From assembly GCF_022627575.1 (NCBI RefSeq), contig NZ_JADEYQ010000013.1, positions 25,573-89,572 on the forward strand: a stretch of DNA of 64,000 nucleotides. The letters are read 5' to 3'. The notes beneath the pieces are model-generated. The model saw nothing but the letters and a program-made list of their open reading frames with translations, ran no database searches and was not told the origin of the DNA. The position numbers were made by a program, and so were the translations under genes. Shown here piece by piece: positions 1 through 9,507 of this stretch (position 1 is its first letter; every line of letters starts with the position of its first letter). The DNA comes from Sphingobacterium rhinopitheci. GTDB lineage: Bacteria > Bacteroidota > Bacteroidia > Sphingobacteriales > Sphingobacteriaceae.

Positions 1-171
1 GGGATTTATATACTGAGTCACCTGAGCATCATTCGTATAGGTATACATCACTCTTTGCCACAGCATTTTTCCTCCCCAGAACAATAAAACTAATAAAATA
101 ATACCTGCTAATATATTGGTGATAAGTGTCAGTTTTTGGTCTGTTAAAAATTTTTCAGATTTAGGTTTCAT
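1..171 (-). CDS. HlyD/EmrA-family membrane fusion protein, N-terminal part (truncated by window edge)
   Basis: Only the first 57 codons are present; the gene runs off the left edge. The translation starts MKPKSEKFLTDQ, has one hydrophobic segment (about residues 17-37) and continues with TYTNDAQVTQYINP, the conserved entry to the periplasmic part of EmrA/HlyD-type adaptors (T-N-D-A-x-V). Such proteins sit in the inner membrane and link an inner-membrane transporter to a TolC channel. The ATG (169-171) directly abuts the stop codon of the upstream TolC gene, so the two are surely co-transcribed. The inner-membrane pump (MFS or ABC) should lie beyond the window. The family call is firm; the substrate is unknown. 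Confidence 0.8.
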   Translation of the reverse strand, partial: MKPKSEKFLTDQKLTLITNILAGIILLVLLFWGGKMLWQRVMYTYTNDAQVTQYINP

Positions 172-1491
172 TTAAATAGTACCTTTTATAAATTCAATAA
201 AATAATAATGTTTTTGAATCGCTACGGTAGCAGATTCTAACTCAAACAATGTTTGTAAATATTGCATATCTGCATCTAATAGGTCCGTAACTAAAGCAGC
301 AGATTTGAAATAGCGGTTTTTGATAATCCTCGCATTTTCTTTGGCTAAATCTACATTCTTAAGGCATACTTCCTTTTGTTCAATAGCTAACTTGTAATCA
401 AGATGTGCTTTCAAGAGTTTGTTCTCAATTATTTCTTCTTCATGATGATGATTTACTTTCTCTTTATCGTATGATACGCGACTAGCACGAACCACATTCT
501 TATTGTTATAAATTGCAGATATAGGGATAGAAGCTTTCAAACCTATTATTCCAAGACTGTACCAGCTATCGTTGTAAGGATATAAGAAAATTTGGGGGTT
601 TGCGAAGGTGTAGGTTCCCGTAAAGCCAACAGTTGGGAGGTAGTTAGATTCGGCTTGTTTTATGGCAATTTTTTTTAAATTAACTTCGTGTTCGGATCTT
701 TGCAAGATAAAAGCAGATTTTTTCGCTTCCGCAAACATCTCACCAAAATCGAGCAGCGTTTTATCAAAAACATGTTTCGATGGTACGATTATTTCTTCGA
801 TACCAGTGATCAGTTGAAGCTCTTTATTTGTTGCTTGGATATCATTTTTGATTTTTATCAGGAGCATTTCACGTTTTGATAATTCTAATTCAATACGCAA
901 AACATCACTATGCAAGACCGCACCTGCTTTATATAGGTTCTTTACTTCCTTCAGTTGTTCCTTTTGGTCCGCAATATCATTCATTATTAAATCCTTATTG
1001 CTGTAACACAATTGAAGGTCTAAAAATAAATTACATACATCCATTTTTATTTTACCCGATGCTGCTAACCAATCAATATTAGCGATTTCTTTGACTAATT
1101 TTTGTGATTTAATACTCATTAAATCACGATGACCGTTATAAAGATTTAAATAGAAATCAGCCCCTGTATCGTAAAGGTAATGGATAACATCATGTTGAGC
1201 AGGTTTATTAAAAATACCGTTTTCATATATAGGCATATTCGTGGCGTAACTGGCAGATCCTCTTAAAGAAATTTTAGGTAATAAATCAGATCTTTTTTGT
1301 TGCACAAGAATCTCTTGTTCTTTGAGTTCTAGACGAGCTCTTTCAATATATTTACTGTTTAACAATGCTTTTTGAAGAACATCATCCATAGAAACTCTTA
1401 GAGAATCTACTGCAAAAGCTGAGGCCGAGATACACATACTTATCCCAAAGGCGATACATCTTTTCCCTATGTAGGGTGTATTAAAGTTCAC
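172..1491 (-). CDS. TolC-family outer membrane efflux channel
   Basis: 439 residues, the usual size of a TolC-type channel. There is a signal peptide with likely cleavage after ISASAFA (around residue 27). The rest is long amphipathic helix with heptad-like segments (for example LKELEEQEILVQQKR-like near residues 60-75 and KEVCLKNVDLAKENARIIK near 375-393), the two-repeat layout of OEP proteins. It forms the outer-membrane duct for the adaptor encoded immediately downstream (zero-base gap). A TAnnTTTG-type -7 element lies about 25 bases upstream. Substrate not predictable. A second TolC homologue at 29604-30926 belongs to a separate RND operon. Confidence 0.88.
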   Translation of the reverse strand: MNFNTPYIGKRCIAFGISMCISASAFAVDSLRVSMDDVLQKALLNSKYIERARLELKEQEILVQQKRSDLLPKISLRGSASYATNMPIYENGIFNKPAQHDVIHYLYDTGADFYLNLYNGHRDLMSIKSQKLVKEIANIDWLAASGKIKMDVCNLFLDLQLCYSNKDLIMNDIADQKEQLKEVKNLYKAGAVLHSDVLRIELELSKREMLLIKIKNDIQATNKELQLITGIEEIIVPSKHVFDKTLLDFGEMFAEAKKSAFILQRSEHEVNLKKIAIKQAESNYLPTVGFTGTYTFANPQIFLYPYNDSWYSLGIIGLKASIPISAIYNNKNVVRASRVSYDKEKVNHHHEEEIIENKLLKAHLDYKLAIEQKEVCLKNVDLAKENARIIKNRYFKSAALVTDLLDADMQYLQTLFELESATVAIQKHYYFIEFIKGTI

Positions 1492-1515
1492 TACTGTTTA
1501 TTTAAATTATGCGTG

Positions 1516-1523
1516 CAAACTTA
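1516..1523 (-). promoter_or_regulatory. Candidate -7 element for the TolC/HlyD operon
   Basis: Read on the minus strand this is TAAGTTTG, matching the Bacteroidota -7 consensus TAnnTTTG, 25 bases before the TolC start. I see no convincing TTTG at the expected -33 spacing, so this is a half-supported promoter. Confidence 0.35.
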
Positions 1524-1994
1524 GACACTAAAAAGACTAAAAACTTTACTTGAATTGACATAAATTATGTAATTTCTGCCAAAACACGACATTACTGCCA
1601 TTTTAACTTTCTTTAACATAATTTAACTCCACAAGCATATTGAATAAGTTACTTCATTTACACTAAATGGAATTAAAATAAAATACCAGCAGACTTAATC
1701 TAAAAGAAGCAAATTATCATTAACAAATTAAATTTTATTCACAAAGAATTAATTAATATTAAATATGATATGAGCATTAAATTTCCAATATCGAATTAAA
1801 ATCTATTCGATTGGCTATAAAACTATCCATATAAACACAGGAAATTTTTAAATAGTTTACACATTATTCGACTAATTACATCTAGGGAAACTTCAGCAAC
1901 CAATAACCAATCAAGCAGGATACAATCATGTTTTGAGCCTATATTTTCATGCTAATGCGAGATGAGTTCAAAATATTTCCCTATTTTTGGGAAT
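1524..1994. other. Divergent intergenic region, no gene recognised
   Basis: About 470 very AT-rich bases between the divergent TolC and VF530 genes. I see no coding region with recognisable protein, no RNA gene and no strong terminator hairpin. It presumably holds the promoters of both flanking genes and is unusually long for this compact segment. Confidence 0.4.
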
Positions 1995-2216
1995 ATGGAA
2001 CAAAAAAATAATCCTTTACACGGAAAAAGATTAGATACAATACTCGAGGAGCTTCTTGCCTATTATGAGGGATGGGAAGGATTGGGTCAAGAAATAAACA
2101 TTCGTTGTTTCAATGTAAATCCATCAATTAAATCCTCATTAGCATTTTTACGTAAAACACCTTGGGCACGCAAAGAAGTTGAGTTATTGTATTTAGCAGT
2201 TTTTGATCGTTTATAA
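1995..2216 (+). CDS. VF530-family (DUF2132) DNA-binding protein
   Basis: A 73-residue protein starting [17 protein letters not shown]. The motifs NNPLHG near the N-terminus, INIRCF in the middle and [21 protein letters not shown] in the C-terminal half are the hallmark of the VF530 family (named for the Vibrio fischeri structure), small helical proteins suspected to bind DNA. I choose the ATG at 1995 because family members begin a few residues before NNPLHG; an upstream ATG at 1962 would add 11 residues without family similarity. The gene converges on the DUF3748 gene with only 9 bases between stops. Role in the cell is unknown. Confidence 0.85.
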   Translation: MEQKNNPLHGKRLDTILEELLAYYEGWEGLGQEINIRCFNVNPSIKSSLAFLRKTPWARKEVELLYLAVFDRL

Positions 2217-2225
2217 TAATAATTA

Positions 2226-3467
2226 TTAAAAATAAATCAATCGAATTTGTAGGTTGGTTTGTCCATCTACAGTTTCAAATTGGTTAAAGGCTATTATATT
2301 TTCTTTTGGACTAAATACAGGTGCACCAATAATGTGTGAATCTTCCAAAGAATAGTTAGTCAGCTTTATCGTTTTTTCCTTTTGAAGGTCATATAAATAC
2401 ACATTGTTGTTCGCCACAAATGTTATTTTCTCTCCACTAGGATCTATATTGATAGGCGAGTTTATAGAGAATTTATAATCAGTGATGTATTTATAATCCC
2501 CCGTAGCAACGGCACACTGCACAATTTGATTGTTATTATCCTCATCTTTAGCAAGTGCATATATATATTTACCATCAGCACTCGAGCGAAGCCAGTGCCT
2601 GATATCAGAAAGCCCTTTATTAGTATAAGATAAGCGTTTTTGAACTATACCTTTGGGTACTTGGGGCAATGTACCATTCTTACCTACCGCATTTTCATCA
2701 GACAAAATAAGATTAGCATCAATATCTACGGTATATATTTCGGTAATAATATCTCCATTTTTATTTCGTGTATGTCCCTGAAAGGCTATTTTTGACGTGT
2801 TAATACCTATCCAACATTCGTCAAAAGCTTTGGATATTTCATCAGAGCCCCAGCTGGGCTGTCTTTGTAGTGTAGTTAGTAAAGCAGCGTACTTCTGTCC
2901 GTCATAATTTCCTTGTGCATGTGGTACATGGACAGCACGATCTGTAGTTATCATCACGCCAACATGACGGAGATCAGCATCTACAAACTCATCATTATAA
3001 GTAAAGCTCAACATTGTGCCATCGGGACTCCAACAGTGCGAATGCGTACCACCGCGTAGGGAACCAGCAGTATACGGAGGGATTACATCTCTAGCATCCA
3101 AAGTGACACCTAAATATGGATTAGTGATGTCCACAGCCATCGCAAACCTACGAGAAATAGCATAAGGTTTATCTTTATTAGCATCCAATAGGCCATGTAT
3201 AAATACAACGACGTTTTCGATAGGGCTAAATGAAACTGCCCCCGCTCCTGGTCCATATATAGTTTGATTGGGTGTTTTATAAATAATTAACTCTTCACCT
3301 GTCAATATGTTTACAATCCCAATTGTCGATGTTTCACCTATTTTAGTATCATCATTGCGCCCATCAAATACGATCCATTGACCATCTGCTGAAAACACGG
3401 AATTGTGATGAAGCATATGCCCCATTTGTGCGTGTGTAAGCTGTTTGATAAAAAACTCTTTATTCAT
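2226..3467 (-). CDS. DUF3748 (YidR-like) TolB/WD40-type propeller protein
   Basis: 413 residues without a signal peptide, so probably cytoplasmic. It resembles E. coli YidR over its length: HNSVFSADGQWIVFDGR near the start, then PYTAGSLRGGTHSHCWSPDG and LSFTYND around residues 130-155, GSDEISKAFDECW near 205, and PKGIVQKRLSYT near 270. Repeated S-P-x-G/S-x-D-G blades indicate a beta-propeller of TolB type. Function is unknown. It is the last gene of the long minus-strand sugar locus, but is set off from the glycerophosphodiesterase gene by 94 bases holding a strong hairpin and a GC-rich palindrome, so it may have partly separate expression. Confidence 0.82.
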   Translation of the reverse strand: MNKEFFIKQLTHAQMGHMLHHNSVFSADGQWIVFDGRNDDTKIGETSTIGIVNILTGEELIIYKTPNQTIYGPGAGAVSFSPIENVVVFIHGLLDANKDKPYAISRRFAMAVDITNPYLGVTLDARDVIPPYTAGSLRGGTHSHCWSPDGTMLSFTYNDEFVDADLRHVGVMITTDRAVHVPHAQGNYDGQKYAALLTTLQRQPSWGSDEISKAFDECWIGINTSKIAFQGHTRNKNGDIITEIYTVDIDANLILSDENAVGKNGTLPQVPKGIVQKRLSYTNKGLSDIRHWLRSSADGKYIYALAKDEDNNNQIVQCAVATGDYKYITDYKFSINSPINIDPSGEKITFVANNNVYLYDLQKEKTIKLTNYSLEDSHIIGAPVFSPKENIIAFNQFETVDGQTNLQIRLIYF

Positions 3468-3477
3468 AATATTCTCT

Positions 3478-3489
3478 TTGCCGCGGCAA
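3478..3489. promoter_or_regulatory. GC-rich 12-bp perfect palindrome upstream of DUF3748 gene
   Basis: TTGCCGCGGCAA is perfectly self-complementary and stands out in AT-rich surroundings, ending about 10 bases before the DUF3748 start codon. It could be an operator or a structural element that affects translation of DUF3748. No regulator can be assigned. Confidence 0.3.
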
Positions 3490-3503
3490 GATAAGCAAAT
3501 AAA

Positions 3504-3537
3504 TAGGCCAAGGTTTAAATAAATAAACCATGGCCTA
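3504..3537 (-). terminator. Hairpin between glycerophosphodiesterase and DUF3748 genes
   Basis: Inverted repeat with arms TAGGCCAAGGTTTA and TAAACCATGGCCTA (one mismatch over 14 bp) and a 6-base loop. On the minus strand it is followed by TTTATTTG, a modest U-rich tail. It probably terminates or attenuates the sugar operon after the glycerophosphodiesterase gene. Confidence 0.55.
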
Positions 3538-3561
3538 AAACAATATATCTTTCTCGAAGTA

Positions 3562-4413
3562 CTAATTATTTAAACCTTTATCTTTCAAAAATTCTATTAA
3601 CTGAACTGCAAGATCCGTTTGTACTACATTCACATTGGGATAGGTTCGAAAAAAGCTTTGAAAACCATTTTGCCCTTCTTTTTCTAAGTCATCATATTTT
3701 CCTAAAGTATTCATCCATATTCGTTTTTTGTTCCTAATGAGCATTTGCATTAATTGATCGTCGTAACAGTTTTCATCGATATGAATGATATTTATAAAAT
3801 CATATTTTGTTACATTCTGAATTTCACTAAATGATCGAACACGTGGCATCACACTCACATGAGGGAACATTTTGTGCATAGGCTCAATTTCATTATTATC
3901 ATAAGAAAAAACAATAATTTGATCTTCAATCTTATACTGCTTTATTAAATGAGCAATTTTTGTGTAAGATGCTAAGCTGTCCATTTTAACATCAAGATCT
4001 ACATAAATGCGCTTACCCTTGATTAGTTTAAATACCTCTTCTAAAGTAGGAACACGCTCAGTGGTTACTTCCCCCTTATGACTAAGATTAAATCCACGGA
4101 TTTGCGCTAAAGTAAGATCTTTAACAGGTCCTTTTCCAGTTGTAGTACGATCGATATTTTTATCATGCATGATAACCAAATGTCCATCCTTAGTTTCCCT
4201 AACGTCTATTTCAATAATTGCAATATTGTGCTTAATGCAGGACTCTATAGTTGCTATCGAATTTTCGGGCCATTGATCAAGACCCGTTAAAGCGCGATGA
4301 GCAACGACCCAAATATTATCTTCAGGCATAATTGGTATTGTCTCCGAATTCGGTTTAGGAATAAAAGAGGCAAAAAACAGCAACACAATGGCACACATAG
4401 CGTAGATTTTCAT
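3562..4413 (-). CDS. Glycerophosphodiester phosphodiesterase, secreted
   Basis: 283 residues from the ATG at 4413 (MKIYAMCAIVLLFFAS, signal peptide); a GTG six codons earlier would overlap the SusD stop and is less likely. GDPD-family motifs are present: VVAHRAL then PENSIATI (general acid His-Arg and the following Glu), IEIDVRETKDGHLVIMHDKN (metal-binding E-x-D and catalytic His) and DRTTTGKG. The family hydrolyses glycerophosphodiesters to glycerol 3-phosphate plus an alcohol, with Ca2+ or Mg2+. In this locus it is exported, and I infer that it trims glycerol-phosphate substituents or glycerophospholipid-like parts of the target polymer. The substrate is not established. Confidence 0.88.
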   Translation of the reverse strand: MKIYAMCAIVLLFFASFIPKPNSETIPIMPEDNIWVVAHRALTGLDQWPENSIATIESCIKHNIAIIEIDVRETKDGHLVIMHDKNIDRTTTGKGPVKDLTLAQIRGFNLSHKGEVTTERVPTLEEVFKLIKGKRIYVDLDVKMDSLASYTKIAHLIKQYKIEDQIIVFSYDNNEIEPMHKMFPHVSVMPRVRSFSEIQNVTKYDFINIIHIDENCYDDQLMQMLIRNKKRIWMNTLGKYDDLEKEGQNGFQSFFRTYPNVNVVQTDLAVQLIEFLKDKGLNN

Positions 4414-4424
4414 AATTCTCGTAT

Positions 4425-6110
4425 TTACCACGGTTTATTTGTTCCCTGTAACAACCATGGCTTCGACCATTGGCTATTTCTACCACGTACATTAGAATAC
4501 GGAGTTTCTTGAAGGTTAGCAATAGCCTCATTGGCATTATCCTCATTGGCCAATAGCTCATTATTACCATATATAAACCGTACTGGAACGACAGGTTCTG
4601 CAGAGGAAGGGCCGGCTACGATCGCAGGATATCCTGTCCTACGAAAATCCATCCATGCTTCCACAGAACAATTCCAGCTAGCGATCCATTTTTGTTCGAT
4701 AATACGTTGCAATGAGCCATTATATTTTACATTAGAATCAACTATAAATGTACTGTATGCACTCTCTTTGCCCCATGCCTGCAGTGATAGTTTTACTCCA
4801 TCATTATAAAATGTTTCGGCATTGCCTCCTATCCATCCCCTTTGCGCAGCTTCAGCTAATATAAATAAGGTCTCTGCCGCTGTTGCAAGTCTACGTTTCA
4901 AATACTCACCAGTATTAGCTTTATACATCGATGTCAATTGAGAGACGTGTTGATTTTCGACGACTTGACCAGGAGTAGGATTATTATTATAACTATCAGG
5001 TGCTATTTCCCCTACTGGAATACCAACATAAAGTCCAGTGTCCAATTTGCTACCATATAGCGTTGGATTGTAACGTCTTGTAAATTTTGCTCCAGTCGAT
5101 ATTTCTGCTAAGTACTGTACATCAGTCAAGGATACATAGCTTTGTGGTACGCCATCTTTACGGACAAAAGGCTCTACAGCTACTGTTAAAGTATAATCCT
5201 CGACCCATTGGCAATGTACAGGAGCCACCCAAACTGTAAGACGAGGGTCATTAGATGACAATAATTTATCAATAAATGGCTTCGCAATTTTCCGACGTCT
5301 AAATCCACTACCTTCGGAATCAAATTGCGCTGCAAGATACCAAGAGTCAGCACTGGTATTTCCTAAATATTGTACGCTAGCTTCATTAGCAATACTTTCT
5401 ATATAAATACCTTCGGCATATACCTCTTGTATATAAGACTTTGCTAGATCAGGCAATTTCTCAGACAGACGCATAGCATACCTTAGTATCAGCGAATTAG
5501 CCAATCGATGCCATTTATTAATATTCCCTTGATACACTAAATCATTATTAGCTATAATTCCTGTATTGGTATTATTCTTGAATATAACAGCAGCCTTCTT
5601 CAAGTCTTCCAAAATACCCTTATAGATTACCTCCTGCCCATCGTATTTAGGTTTTATGATATCTTTGGTAGCGCTCAAAGCTTCTATATATGGTGCATCA
5701 CCCCATAAATCGGTCACATTGCCAAATGAAAATGCACGTAATACATAACCTATCCCTTCATGCATTGGAAAACCTCCCGCCTGAGCAGTACTCAGCATTA
5801 ATTCATTATCTCTAAGTGTACTATACCAATTTCCCCAATCCCTATTAGCCCATACATAATGGTTATATGCAGTAAACCAACCATCCTCTTGCATATGCTG
5901 TACAACACCGCTTGTTACGGAATTGTCCAATTCGGCATAATACCCTGATATTTTAGACAATAACCCAGGTAACATAATATTCACATTGGCATTGCTCGGA
6001 TCAACACCATTCGGATTGACATTCAAATCCGTCAATTGCTTTCCACATCCTCCTAATAGAATTAAAGAAATAGCAACTGCAATACTTTTATTTATCATAT
6101 TTTTCATCAC
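4425..6110 (-). CDS. SusD/RagB-family outer membrane glycan-binding lipoprotein
   Basis: 561 residues. N-terminal lipoprotein signal with lipobox LLGGC (Cys about residue 22). The helical TPR-rich body includes LNVNPNGVDPSN after the Cys and GYVLRAFSFGNVTDLWGDAPY near residue 125, typical of the SusD-like_2 subgroup. SusD proteins cap the SusC barrel and bind the oligosaccharide. The gene lies 10 bases after the SusC gene and 11 before the glycerophosphodiesterase ATG. An alternative start is the second Met. The family assignment is firm; ligand specificity can only be inferred from the neighbours. Confidence 0.93.
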   Translation of the reverse strand: MMKNMINKSIAVAISLILLGGCGKQLTDLNVNPNGVDPSNANVNIMLPGLLSKISGYYAELDNSVTSGVVQHMQEDGWFTAYNHYVWANRDWGNWYSTLRDNELMLSTAQAGGFPMHEGIGYVLRAFSFGNVTDLWGDAPYIEALSATKDIIKPKYDGQEVIYKGILEDLKKAAVIFKNNTNTGIIANNDLVYQGNINKWHRLANSLILRYAMRLSEKLPDLAKSYIQEVYAEGIYIESIANEASVQYLGNTSADSWYLAAQFDSEGSGFRRRKIAKPFIDKLLSSNDPRLTVWVAPVHCQWVEDYTLTVAVEPFVRKDGVPQSYVSLTDVQYLAEISTGAKFTRRYNPTLYGSKLDTGLYVGIPVGEIAPDSYNNNPTPGQVVENQHVSQLTSMYKANTGEYLKRRLATAAETLFILAEAAQRGWIGGNAETFYNDGVKLSLQAWGKESAYSTFIVDSNVKYNGSLQRIIEQKWIASWNCSVEAWMDFRRTGYPAIVAGPSSAEPVVPVRFIYGNNELLANEDNANEAIANLQETPYSNVRGRNSQWSKPWLLQGTNKPW

Positions 6111-6120
6111 TAATAATTTC

Positions 6121-9100
6121 TTAAAATGTAAAATCTAATTTAAAACCAAAAGGTAGCGTCCAAGGCATAACGTTTTGCATTTCTATCCCTTGTTTAAAGC
6201 CTCTATTCACATCTGCTTGATAAGCTCTTTCGGGATCTATCCCAATATTAGCTTTTGTCCACAAGATTATATTTCGTGTAAAGACGGAAACTCTAAGATT
6301 GCTAATGTGTTTAATATTTTTGATATCGTAGCCTAAAGTTAACTCCCTAAGTTTGACGAAGTCAGAATCAAAAGTTACCTCTTGATTATAATTCCACGCG
6401 AAAGAATCATATGCAGGAAGAAGCATCGTTCCAGTACCGCCTAAATTCTCCTTGTAACCGATTAGCTTACCATCGGCATCATATTGAGCGATAACACCAG
6501 GGATAAATACACCATCATAACCTTCCACATTGCCCTCTTTGAGGTAAAAACCACCTGTTTCTTGTGTCAAACCACCTACCTTAGGGAAATTTCCATTGTG
6601 TGGAATTATATATTGGCTAGGGTCAGATTTTAATAATTGCACGAGCTCATCAGGCGACATATTTCCTCCGGGAATCATTTTATCTAACTGAATTTGGGAT
6701 TTCCAATCCGAACCAGCATAACGATACGTATAAGACAAGAATTGACCACCATATCTCCAATCCAAGCTAAATCCTAAATGGAAATTTTTATAACTGAAGC
6801 TTTGTTGCATACCAGCTAAGAACTTAGGATTCGAATTACCTACTTTAATTCTGTTTTCTACAGCGTTATCTTGAATCCACTCCCCATCTTTACTTAAAAT
6901 AGGCCAATTATAATAAGGAGAGTTCTCATCCTTTACTCTTGCATATCCACGGCTATACAGATTACCTACCTCTTCACCTACCCATGTCATCGCACCAGAG
7001 CTATTATCCGTCCAGTACTCGTAGTAGTCAATACCAGGTGCAAGTTCGAGGATACGTGTTTTTGTATTAGAGAAGTTTATATTGACATCCCATACGAGAC
7101 CATTTGATTTACGGATTGGTGTTCCTCCAATGGCAAATTCCCATCCCTTACTTTGTAATTTACCCGCGTTAATTAATTTTGAAGAGTATCCAGAAGAATG
7201 CGGTGTGGTAACTGGAAGGATTTGATTTTTGTTTACGACATCATAATAAGTACCTTCAAAACGCAATCTATTATTATACAAATTAAAATCTACTCCGAAT
7301 TCGGATGATGTTGCTATTTCAGGTTTTAGATTTGAGGACAACAACGTTTCTGGCAATTGCATATATATCAAATCACCCCATCTTCCGGTCGATAATATAG
7401 GATTTATCTGATACGGATTTGTATCATTACCAACTTGCGCAACACCAGCTCTCAATTTCAATAAAGAGATGTATGAAGGTAATTTTAGGGTTTCATTTGC
7501 TACCCAACTGAAAGATGCTGAAGGATAGAAGTAAGATCTATTTTCAATAGGTAATGTACTAGACCAATCATTACGTGCTGTTAAGTCGAGGAATATCTGG
7601 TTCTTGTACCCCAAATTAGCTAGTGCATATATACTATATATCGCTTTTTGGTACTCGCCATTACCCACATCTAATCCTGCTGAAGGAATATTAGAAAGTC
7701 GGTATACCCCCGGAACAGTCAGCCCAGCATTGCGTCGTGAGCCCGCATAAAAATCTGTATTGTATTGGTACATATAATTACCACCAGCAGACACCGAATA
7801 GTTGAAGTCCGGAATTTTATCAAGACTATTATAGGTAAACAAAAAATCTATATTATCTTCTCTATTTTGCAAATCTTGAAGGTGATATCCACCTTTTAAA
7901 TCTCTACTATAACTATAGGGGATCTTTGTTTCTCTTTTTTCTACAGAATTTGTTTCCGCTGCTCTTAGGAAAGCAGTAAAATGTTCATTGATCTCCCAAT
8001 CCAGCTTAATATTACCAAAAATTCGATCCCTATTAAAGGCGTTCGTTAATTCATAAGCTAAGAAATAAGGATTGTCTTTACCTGTTGCAACTTGTAATTG
8101 TTGTAAATTTTCTTGTCCTGGAACCCAATAATTCTGTAAATCCAATACATTGACATTGGAATAGTTATAAACCGCTTGCAATGGATTAGAAGCTCTATTA
8201 CCTGTTGCCGGCATATCGTTAGATTTGGAACGTACATAATTTATATTGGTAGATATTTTTAAATTATCAAGCAAAGAATAATTTACATTTACAGCAAGAC
8301 CATTACGATATAAATTACTATTAGGAATCATCCCTTTATGATTCATGTTGTTAACCGAAAAACGGTATAGCATTTTTGAACCAGCCCCCGTTACAGAAAC
8401 ATTATTAGAAGATGTAATCCCTGTACCAAGGAAATTTTTCATGTTATCCTTATAGGATTTCAACTCTGTAGGTATTTTGTTACCATTAGCATCCAAAGGG
8501 CTATTCCACTGTACTGCGAGATTGCCTTTATCTAATTCTGGCCCTGCCCAATAAGCCGAATTTTCGGCCAATATTCCACCTGGGCGAGTACCATTTGCAA
8601 ACTTGTAGTGAAAGTTCAAGAAGCGAACAGGCTTTTCAAATACATTGTTTGTAGAAAAATTAACCGTTGTTTTTTGACCATATTTACCGGATTTGGTCGT
8701 AATAAGTACAACACCGTTACCTGCTCTAGAACCATATAACGCTGCCGCGCTTGGTCCCTTGAGAATCGAAATACTCTCCACATCATCAGGATTAATATCG
8801 GAAATAGGATTGCCATAGTCCACCTCATTTCTATCACTACCAAAGTTGCTTACATTTCTCAAGCCACTCACAATAGGCACACCATCTACTACATATAAGG
8901 GCTGATTGTCCGAACTTAAAGAAGTAGCCCCTCTGATAACCATACTTATGGAAGACCCCACACCTCCTGTTTGATTGAGTGTCACACCGGGTACTTTTCC
9001 AGCTATCCCACCCAATAGATTTTCTTGAACTACATTATTCAAACTCTCGCCATCTACTTTACCAACAGAATAACCCAAGGATCGTTCTGCACGTTTAATA

Positions 9101-9477
9101 CCTAATGCTGTGACCACAACAGGTTCGATACTTTCTGCACTAGGTTTCATAAGGATATCAAAAACCTTCTGGCCCCCAATATTTACATTTTCTGTTTCAT
9201 AACCTACATAGGAAACAGCGATAGATACATCAGCAGGAGAAATATTCAAGGTGAATATACCTCCTGTACTCGTCATCGCAGTACGTGCAGATTCGTTAGT
9301 CGTGATACTGACACCTACTAAAGGAGTGCCGTCTACGGAAGATTTTACAACCCCGCTAATTTGGATATCCTGTTGTTGAGATTTAGCGGAACCGTATCCC
9401 ATAACTAGAATTAACAAAGCCAAGATATAATTCCAGCTTCGAAAAGGAATAATGAGTGTTTTCATAATTGGTTTCAA
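6121..9477 (-). CDS. SusC/RagA TonB-linked outer membrane transporter
   Basis: 1118 residues. Signal peptide with cleavage near SAKSQQ (about residue 33), a CarboxypepD_reg-like domain (about 40-110: ISGVVKSSVDGTPLVGVSI), a TonB-plug (about 130-265, with SLNNVVQENLLGGIAGKVPG, QPLYVVDGVPI and ILKGPSAAALYGSRAGNGVV), then a 22-strand barrel ending in an aromatic residue (FKLDFTF). It pumps oligosaccharide across the outer membrane together with the SusD downstream. It follows the BNR protein gene by 30 bases. Substrate unknown; by context a 3-deoxy-ulosonate-containing or phosphorylated glycan is suggested. Confidence 0.95.
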   Translation of the reverse strand: MKPIMKTLIIPFRSWNYILALLILVMGYGSAKSQQQDIQISGVVKSSVDGTPLVGVSITTNESARTAMTSTGGIFTLNISPADVSIAVSYVGYETENVNIGGQKVFDILMKPSAESIEPVVVTALGIKRAERSLGYSVGKVDGESLNNVVQENLLGGIAGKVPGVTLNQTGGVGSSISMVIRGATSLSSDNQPLYVVDGVPIVSGLRNVSNFGSDRNEVDYGNPISDINPDDVESISILKGPSAAALYGSRAGNGVVLITTKSGKYGQKTTVNFSTNNVFEKPVRFLNFHYKFANGTRPGGILAENSAYWAGPELDKGNLAVQWNSPLDANGNKIPTELKSYKDNMKNFLGTGITSSNNVSVTGAGSKMLYRFSVNNMNHKGMIPNSNLYRNGLAVNVNYSLLDNLKISTNINYVRSKSNDMPATGNRASNPLQAVYNYSNVNVLDLQNYWVPGQENLQQLQVATGKDNPYFLAYELTNAFNRDRIFGNIKLDWEINEHFTAFLRAAETNSVEKRETKIPYSYSRDLKGGYHLQDLQNREDNIDFLFTYNSLDKIPDFNYSVSAGGNYMYQYNTDFYAGSRRNAGLTVPGVYRLSNIPSAGLDVGNGEYQKAIYSIYALANLGYKNQIFLDLTARNDWSSTLPIENRSYFYPSASFSWVANETLKLPSYISLLKLRAGVAQVGNDTNPYQINPILSTGRWGDLIYMQLPETLLSSNLKPEIATSSEFGVDFNLYNNRLRFEGTYYDVVNKNQILPVTTPHSSGYSSKLINAGKLQSKGWEFAIGGTPIRKSNGLVWDVNINFSNTKTRILELAPGIDYYEYWTDNSSGAMTWVGEEVGNLYSRGYARVKDENSPYYNWPILSKDGEWIQDNAVENRIKVGNSNPKFLAGMQQSFSYKNFHLGFSLDWRYGGQFLSYTYRYAGSDWKSQIQLDKMIPGGNMSPDELVQLLKSDPSQYIIPHNGNFPKVGGLTQETGGFYLKEGNVEGYDGVFIPGVIAQYDADGKLIGYKENLGGTGTMLLPAYDSFAWNYNQEVTFDSDFVKLRELTLGYDIKNIKHISNLRVSVFTRNIILWTKANIGIDPERAYQADVNRGFKQGIEMQNVMPWTLPFGFKLDFTF

Positions 9478-9507
9478 TAAATTAATAATGAAGTAAATTT
9501 ATTTTTA

